The notes under the pieces were generated by a model. It made no database searches, was not told where the DNA came from, and saw only the letters and a program-made list of their open reading frames with translations. From Nageia nagi (lineage: Eukaryota; Pinophyta): a stretch of 64,000 nucleotides of DNA. The stretch covers positions 9,176,001-9,240,000 of the forward strand of contig JBITNC010000001.1 of assembly GCA_050084985.1 (NCBI GenBank), in the 5' to 3' direction. The number at the start of each line of letters is the position of its first letter. The first letter of the stretch is position 1. Of this stretch, positions 58,690 to 64,000 are shown piece by piece. The translations under genes and the position numbers were made by a program.

Positions 58690-60600
58690 CATGCAAAGGG
58701 GATGTCACAAGTGCATTCTTCTCAGGTATGATAGTGAATCCAAAGCCTATAGACTCATGGATCCTACTACTCGAAAGATTTATATCAATAGAGATGTAAT
58801 CTTTGATGAGACTAGTTAATCTTCAACTAGTCCACTTGCAGAGGTACCTGAACTTGACAGTGCCTTCATAATCAATTATGATGATGAGGATGATGAGAGA
58901 GAAGTTCCAGTTGTGAATTTGCCATCTTAAAGACTTAAGTGGTACTAAAAGACACTGCAGGATTCAAACTTGAGTGCTCCACCAGACACTTCGACTTCTA
59001 GGGAAAGGACAAGAAGCATGGCTCGTGAAGAAGTGAACTTGGCACTGATGAGCATAGTTGTGAATACACCTGAACTTGAAATGGTTCATGAAGCTAGTGA
59101 GCTACCGCATTGGAAGTCAGCCATGGAAGTTGAATATGATGCACTGATGAAAAATGGCACATGGAAGTTGGTAGATTTTCCACTAGGGAAGAAGGCCATT
59201 GGATGCAAATAGGTGTTCAAAACCAAGTACAAAACTGATGGTACACTTGATAAGCACAAGGCTTGACTCGTTGCCAAAGGCTATGCTCAACAAGAAGGTA
59301 TCGACTATGAGGAGACTTTTGCTCCCACAACCAAGATGAAGAATATCAGAATTGCTTTTGCAATGGCAACACAATTTGGTTGGAAAGTCCATCAAATGGA
59401 TGTGAAGAGTGCCTTCGTGAATGGAGACTTAGAGGAAGAAGTTTACATGCAACAACCTAAAGGATTTGTGATTGATCTAGGAAAAACAAAAGTGTGTAGA
59501 TTGATCAAGTCTCTATATGGCTTGAAATAGGCTCCACGATCCTGGTACATGAAAATTGATTCCCATCTCCTACGACATGACTTCAAGAGGAGTTCGAATG
59601 ATCCTAACCTCTACCTTCGACAACATCGGGGGAGATTTTCATAGTTGCAGTTTATGTTCATGATTTGATTATCACAGGAAGCACTGAAGAGTTGATCATA
59701 TCTTGCAAAGATGACCTCAAACGATCATTCGACATGATTGACCTTGGTTTACTTCACTATTGCCTTGGATTGGAGGTCTGGTAGATGCAGGACCGAATAT
59801 TTGTCTCACAGATGAAGTACACCAAGAAGCTATTTGAGAAATTCAAGATGACAGAATGTAAACCGATGTCCACGCCAATTGAACCTTGTTTACATTTGTC
59901 ATGCCATGATTTTTCTCCACCTGTAAATGCAACTCTCTACCTTCAGCTGATTGGAGGGTTAATTTACCTAGCATACACAAGGTCGAATATTTGCTATGCT
60001 GTCAACTATCTTTCAAGATTTATGCATGAACCAAAGAAGGCCCATTGGACCGTAGCAAAGCATGTTTTGAGGTACGTTCGTGGAATTGATGATTATGGCC
60101 TGGAGTAAAGAAGAACGATAAGTTCATCTTGTCTGGATACACAGATGCAGATTATGGAGTATCCTTGGATGATAAAAGATCGATGACAGGATATGTGTTC
60201 TTCCTTGGATCTGGACCGATTTCATGGGGTAGCAAGAAGCAAAGCATTACATCCAAGTCTACCACAAAGTCGGAATACCGTGCTGCAGGAGATGCTGTTT
60301 CTGAAGCAGTATGGTTATGTCGCATTTTGACAAACATTGGAATTCCTCAAAAACAAGCCATAGTTTTGCATTACAACAATCAAGGAGTATTGAACCTAGT
60401 TCGAAATCCTTGTTTTCACGAGTGCATCAAACACATTGTGATACAGGTGCACTTCATTCGGGATCATGTTTTAGTACACAACACTCAGTTCCAATACATT
60501 TCCACGAAAGAGAATATTGCAAATGTCTTCACCAAATCTCTTGACAATGGAATGTTTGAATACTTTCGAAGCTTCCTCTCATTTTCTCTGAAGACCTAAT
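58690..60600 (+). pseudogene. E1 reverse transcriptase and RNase H
   Basis: Begins in the integrase-RT linker (KCILLRYDSESKAYRL, DPTTRKIYINRDVIFDE), then RT: HWKSAMEVEYDALMKNGTWKLV, LVAKGYAQQEGIDYEETFAP, MDVKSAFVNGDLEEEVYMQQP, SLYGLK-stop-APRSWY. The catalytic box is YVHD (59,653-59,664), His for the first Asp. A shift near 59,630 precedes it. RNase H (60,129-60,599) is a long open frame: TDADYGVSLDDKRSMTGY, KSTTKSEYRAAGDAVSEAVWL, ending SLSFSLKT-stop. Dead RT with a nearly intact RNase H. Confidence 0.88.
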
Positions 60601-60604
60601 GTAT

Positions 60605-60613
60605 CATGGGGGG
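60605..60613 (+). other. E1 polypurine tract
   Basis: CATGGGGGG directly before the right LTR start TATTACAAAT. Confidence 0.75.
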
Positions 60614-60822
60614 TATTACAAATAATACATTAGTATACATTAGGTATCTAGACTACATTAATAAATGTAATATTAATATATTTAACATTACTTATGTTTA
60701 CTTTAATATTAGGGTTTATGGGTTCCACTACAGTTATTGTACGAGAATGTAACTCCCGAATACTCATGTATTTAAACCCATTCCTCAATAATGCAAAACA
60801 CTCACTCGGTTATTCTCAAATA
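60614..60822 (+). repeat. E1 3' LTR
   Basis: 209 bp, TATTACAAAT to CTCAAATA, followed by the TSD ATGGC. Partner of 39,440-39,647 with a number of substitutions. Confidence 0.88.
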
Positions 60823-61697
60823 ATGGCATAGTAAAGAAGAAGAAATGAATGCTTATTGTGATGCTGGATGCATTCTTCATGCTAGGAGTATGGAGCTCAA
60901 ATTTTGGGTTGAAAAGGATGTTAAAAGACTTATTTATCTGTCTATCAATTGGTCGCCCATAAGAGTTGTTGAAGAAGTTACACGTGAGAAATGGAGTGGA
61001 AGAAAGCCCGATGTGAGCTATTTCAAAGTCTTTGGTTGTGATGCTTTGATCCACATCCCTAATGAGAAGAGAATAAAGCTTGATTCAAAGAGTCTTAAAT
61101 GTGCTTTCATGGGATATATGAAATATTGCAAAGGCTATCCTCTCCACGATTCATATTTAACAAAGATTATCTTTAGAAGAGATGTAAAGTTTGATGAGAG
61201 GTTTGTGCCAAGTGACTCTTTTAACCTTCCAGTACTTTACAATGAGGGGGGTAATGATATTTCTAACACCACCAAATTGCCAGTTGGTGGTGATACATTT
61301 CATTATGCCATTGAAGATCATGGTGAAGCTATGATGATGGATCATGATGAAGATGGTGAATTTATTGAAGACATCATACATGATGATGCCATGGCCTTAT
61401 CATGGTGATGAGGATCTTGGGCTACATGATAATGGAGGAGGACAAGGCAATGATGAAGTTCTTCAAGATGGCAACACTCATACACCATGTTGGTGTCTCT
61501 TGCATATATGAGATGTCAATGAGGAGGAGAGGCATCTTCCATCCATGGATGGCAAGCTAAGATCTCATAAAGGAGCTACTTATGTACTTTTGGGAAACTC
61601 GTGAAGAATGAGGATCATCAAATCTATAAGTAATAAAAAAGAAATCCAATTTGGGAAGATGTGATGAAAGAAGAATTCGATGCCTTGATGAGGAGCT
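60823..61697 (+). pseudogene. E0 integrase C-terminus, linker and RT start
   Basis: Resumption of E0 after E1. Open frame to 61,408: MELKFWVE, REKWSGRKPDVSYFKVFGCDA, FMGYMKYCKGYPL, then an acidic, His/Asp-rich linker. After a shift the start of RT is seen as NPIWEDVMKEEFDALM (61,640-61,690). It is cut at 61,697 by the next LTR. The protein order fits directly on to the integrase part ending at 39,439. Confidence 0.85.
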
Positions 61698-63472
61698 TGT
61701 TGGAATTCCCAAATTGCATTTGGAAATTCTAACATATAATTTTTTCTTATCTCTTGACAGCTATATCCCTTTTTTGTCTAGCTATTCTTGCCTCTTGAAT
61801 CCCTTTTCCTTGTTGGTTCAACTCAGAGACCTTCTCGGGCCTTATACAACTCACCTAACTAAGTAAATATTTGTCCAAACTTAGTCTATTTTGCAAGGCT
61901 CAATCATCCATACCGGGCTTAGTAATCCTCATGATGACATCAACAAGCAGCCAAAGTGACCCTGAGGATTATATGGAGTCAAAATATGAAGGCAAGTTTT
62001 GTATCTAACTCGACAAATTTCATGATAATGTCATCAGGCGTTTCTTAGTAGGCCCAGTGCAGATAGACAATCCAACATGAAAAGGAGCCTGATTTCTTGT
62101 ACCAGGCCTGATATTCTTCATGGTGACGTCAACACCTGACTTTGAAAAGCTTGGGGCAGAATCAGTTGAGGGCTAGATACAAAGAGTAGGTCTGATATCT
62201 CACCGGGGGTTGTTCAAATTTGATCCAAGAATTCTAGAAAGTCATGCCTACATGTCGACATCAACACTGCATCTTCCTTGTGGTATCATTGCATTGGTTG
62301 AATTTGAATGGTGTAATTCAAAGGATGATTCAGACGCCGATGTTGCAAGGAGAGTCATATAGGAGCCGGGTTATGAGAGCCGGAAGTGTGCAAAATGAAC
62401 ATTTGAAGTACTAGAATTGCAGAGCCGTCACTTCAGTAAATCTGATGGAAGATTTGCTTGCAGAATGAGAAATGATAGATCCAAGGCAACATCAGCTCTG
62501 AAGGTACTATGAATCTGATCAAATGACATGCAACAGAAAGGAGAATTTCAAAATCTGTCCTTGATAAGACAAGTAGTGTCAAGCCTTATTTCTAAATGGA
62601 TTATCTTTCTTGCTGAACTGATATAAAAATCATTGAAAGAAACATAAGCAAGATTGCTGGCTTTATCACATCAAAACCAAGATTAAACAACTTTCAAATG
62701 TATTTTAACCATAGATTCAGCTGAAAAGACAAAAATATGCAAATGAAGAAATGACTGAATTAAAGATTCTGCCCAAAACCAAATCTGCGAAAACTGTCAT
62801 AACTCAGTGAAAGTGCTGCTATCTGTCATCTCATTCCTCTACATATATCATAAATCTTCCGCAAATGTTCATATCATATCCAGATTCATCCATTTAAGTT
62901 TTCCTTCAACAACCTTTCCGTCCATCCGTTATGTCACCCCAAAAGAGCAAACAATGTAGGAAATATGTTCTACAACTCCTAATGCTCTTTCATCCAGATC
63001 CAAGCCAAGGGAAGGATTTAAAAGGATATGTATAATCCTTACATCTCTATGACGTATGCCCCATCCCTAAACCTCATGGCATCCTTTTTTCAGGAGATCT
63101 TCTAGGTACTGGAAGCCCCATCCCTAGTCGTCCTGGCATCCTTCACTATACTCCCTTGCCGTTAATGTAGGCTTTTCACTAGCAAGCTTATGAGCCTTCA
63201 AAACATTCTGAAGCTATGATAAAATCTTGATAAAATAAACAAGGAGAAATGAAAAACATATATTACATCAATACAACATTCATAAATAGAGGAAAAAGTG
63301 GCTTATCACTTCACCTTTCTCAAGAGACTCTTTAATTGCCTAAAGACTCAACAACTTCATCTTACTATGACCTTTGGAATTCCTCCAATACATAAATCCG
63401 AAAATACATAAATAACACCTAAATCTAATTATTTACATTCAACCTTAATCCCTAAGGATTAGGTTTCCAACA
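61698..63472 (-). repeat. 3' LTR of a Copia element leaving the window
   Basis: 1775 bp with 8-bp inverted ends TGTTGGAA...TTCCAACA. On the minus strand it starts TGTTGGAAACCTAATCC after a polypurine tract, so it is the 3' LTR of a minus-strand element that extends to the right. It is inserted in E0 RT; the left flank GAGCT would be one TSD copy. It contains a TGACGTCA at about 62,120. No ORF. Confidence 0.75.
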
Positions 63473-64000
63473 TTCCCCCTTAATCCGAAAGGGATTAAGA
63501 AAGAAATAAAAAGATGTGCCCCAAAAGATTTAAATGATTGGTAACAATTTTAAATATTAAAAGTTTAAATATTTAAATATAATAAAATTTAAATTTTAAA
63601 ACATTTAAATTTAAATATTGTAAGCGGTTACAAAATAAATGATTAGGTTGGCGGCAAGGCAGGGATTGTGTTTTGAATATATCATGCAACCTAATCTCAC
63701 TCGATAATTTCTATAAAACGGTGGATGCCGTGAGGAAAGCAGGTGAGTCGATGGACAACATTGGGTGCGGTTGATGGGATTCAGATCTGAGCAATAGGAG
63801 GGAAACACCAAATTGGAGGGTCAACACGCATTGAATAGGTTTTTCTGATTCCACACGATGTAGAAGAAGCCACCAGCAAAAGAATATTACATTTTTCACA
63901 AATAGCTTCTACTTCCAACCATAATAGATTTTTTCTGAGCTTCTTCACAATCCAAAAATGAAACAACCACTCTAGTGCATGAAAGAGAGGCAAATTTGCA
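63473..64000 (-). other. Internal 3' end of the right-hand Copia element
   Basis: Starts with the polypurine tract (minus strand GGATTAAGGGGGAA, 63,473-63,486), overlapping a hairpin CTTAATCC-GAAAG-GGATTAAG (63,479-63,499). The rest is AT-rich, then mixed. Small minus-strand ORFs at 63,611-63,993 show no known motif; this is probably 3' UTR. Confidence 0.55.

Larger units (their letters stand above)
39440..60822 (+). mobile_element. E1: Copia element with TA...TA LTRs, carrying nested insertions
   Basis: LTRs of 208 and 209 bp bound 21.4 kb, of which the element itself is only part. TSD ATGGC on both sides (39,435-39,439 and 60,823-60,827). The LTRs begin TATTA and end CAAATA rather than TG...CA. 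A tRNA-Met type primer-binding site follows the left LTR and a G-rich polypurine tract precedes the right one. Own parts: gag and protease at 41,150-42,134, integrase at 47,960-48,545, RT and RNase H at 58,690-60,600. The gaps hold an unknown ORF, LTR X copies, E2 and the SIRE-like element. It is inserted in E0 integrase. Confidence 0.88.

Noticed and set aside
63611-63993. Three overlapping minus-strand ORFs at the right edge
   Set aside because: No known motif, and the position just before a polypurine tract suggests a 3' untranslated region.

Overview
This 64-kb window is plant nuclear DNA made almost entirely of decayed, nested retrotransposons. I found no intact host gene, rRNA, tRNA or CRISPR array. 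The evidence for a plant is a LINE with a DUF4283-type ORF1, Tat-type Ty3/Gypsy elements with two RNase H domains, many Ty1/Copia lineages with tRNA-Met primer-binding sites, and a plant mobile domain (PMD) reading frame. The AT-rich sequence and deep nesting of old elements suggest a large repeat-rich genome, possibly a gymnosperm, but the species cannot be fixed from this window.

Left part (1-33,000). A minus-strand LINE (1-2733) runs off the left edge. Next comes an old plus-strand Tat-type Gypsy element, G0. Its archaeal-type RNase H (2830-3531) and integrase (18,558-19,763) are split by a complete minus-strand Tat-type element, G1 (3537-18,552). G1 has two 885-bp LTRs, a 5-bp target duplication matching at four positions, and on its opposite strand a long PMD frame (5524-7512). 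G0's integrase is also cut by an old Copia LTR, C0 (19,764-20,222). C0's 3' region is in turn split by a complete relative, C1 (20,643-28,162, TSD TATAT). From about 28,900 to 33,000 there are worn remnants, a GC-rich minisatellite, and a Gypsy polypurine tract with an LTR start at 32,980.

Middle part (33,000-37,150). This is AT-rich DNA with a solo Tat-like LTR (from 34,117), a stretch that might be the 5' end of a gene (about 35,000-35,190, weak), and a fragment of a minus-strand Copia, C2.

Right part (37,500-64,000). This is a nest at least four levels deep. A plus-strand Copia, E0 (37,580-39,439 and 60,828-61,697), holds a plus-strand Copia, E1 (39,440-60,822), with short LTRs that begin and end in TA and a TSD of ATGGC. 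E1 holds remnants of another Copia, E2, and two copies of an LTR here called X. The second X copy holds a young minus-strand SIRE-like Copia (48,982-58,451, TSD GTCCA). Its 2.06-kb LTRs appear to differ only by one base in a G run, and its gag-pol is open apart from two single-base shifts. At 61,698 E0 is cut again by a 1.77-kb LTR of an element that leaves the window on the right.

The genes do not form a host pathway. They are gag, protease, integrase, reverse transcriptase and RNase H domains of separate elements, most of them inactivated by C-to-T type stop codons, frameshifts or lost catalytic residues. The SIRE-like element is the only near-intact one. The most unusual content is the antisense PMD frame in G1, the TA...TA LTR termini of E1, and the motif-dense U3 promoter of the SIRE-like element.
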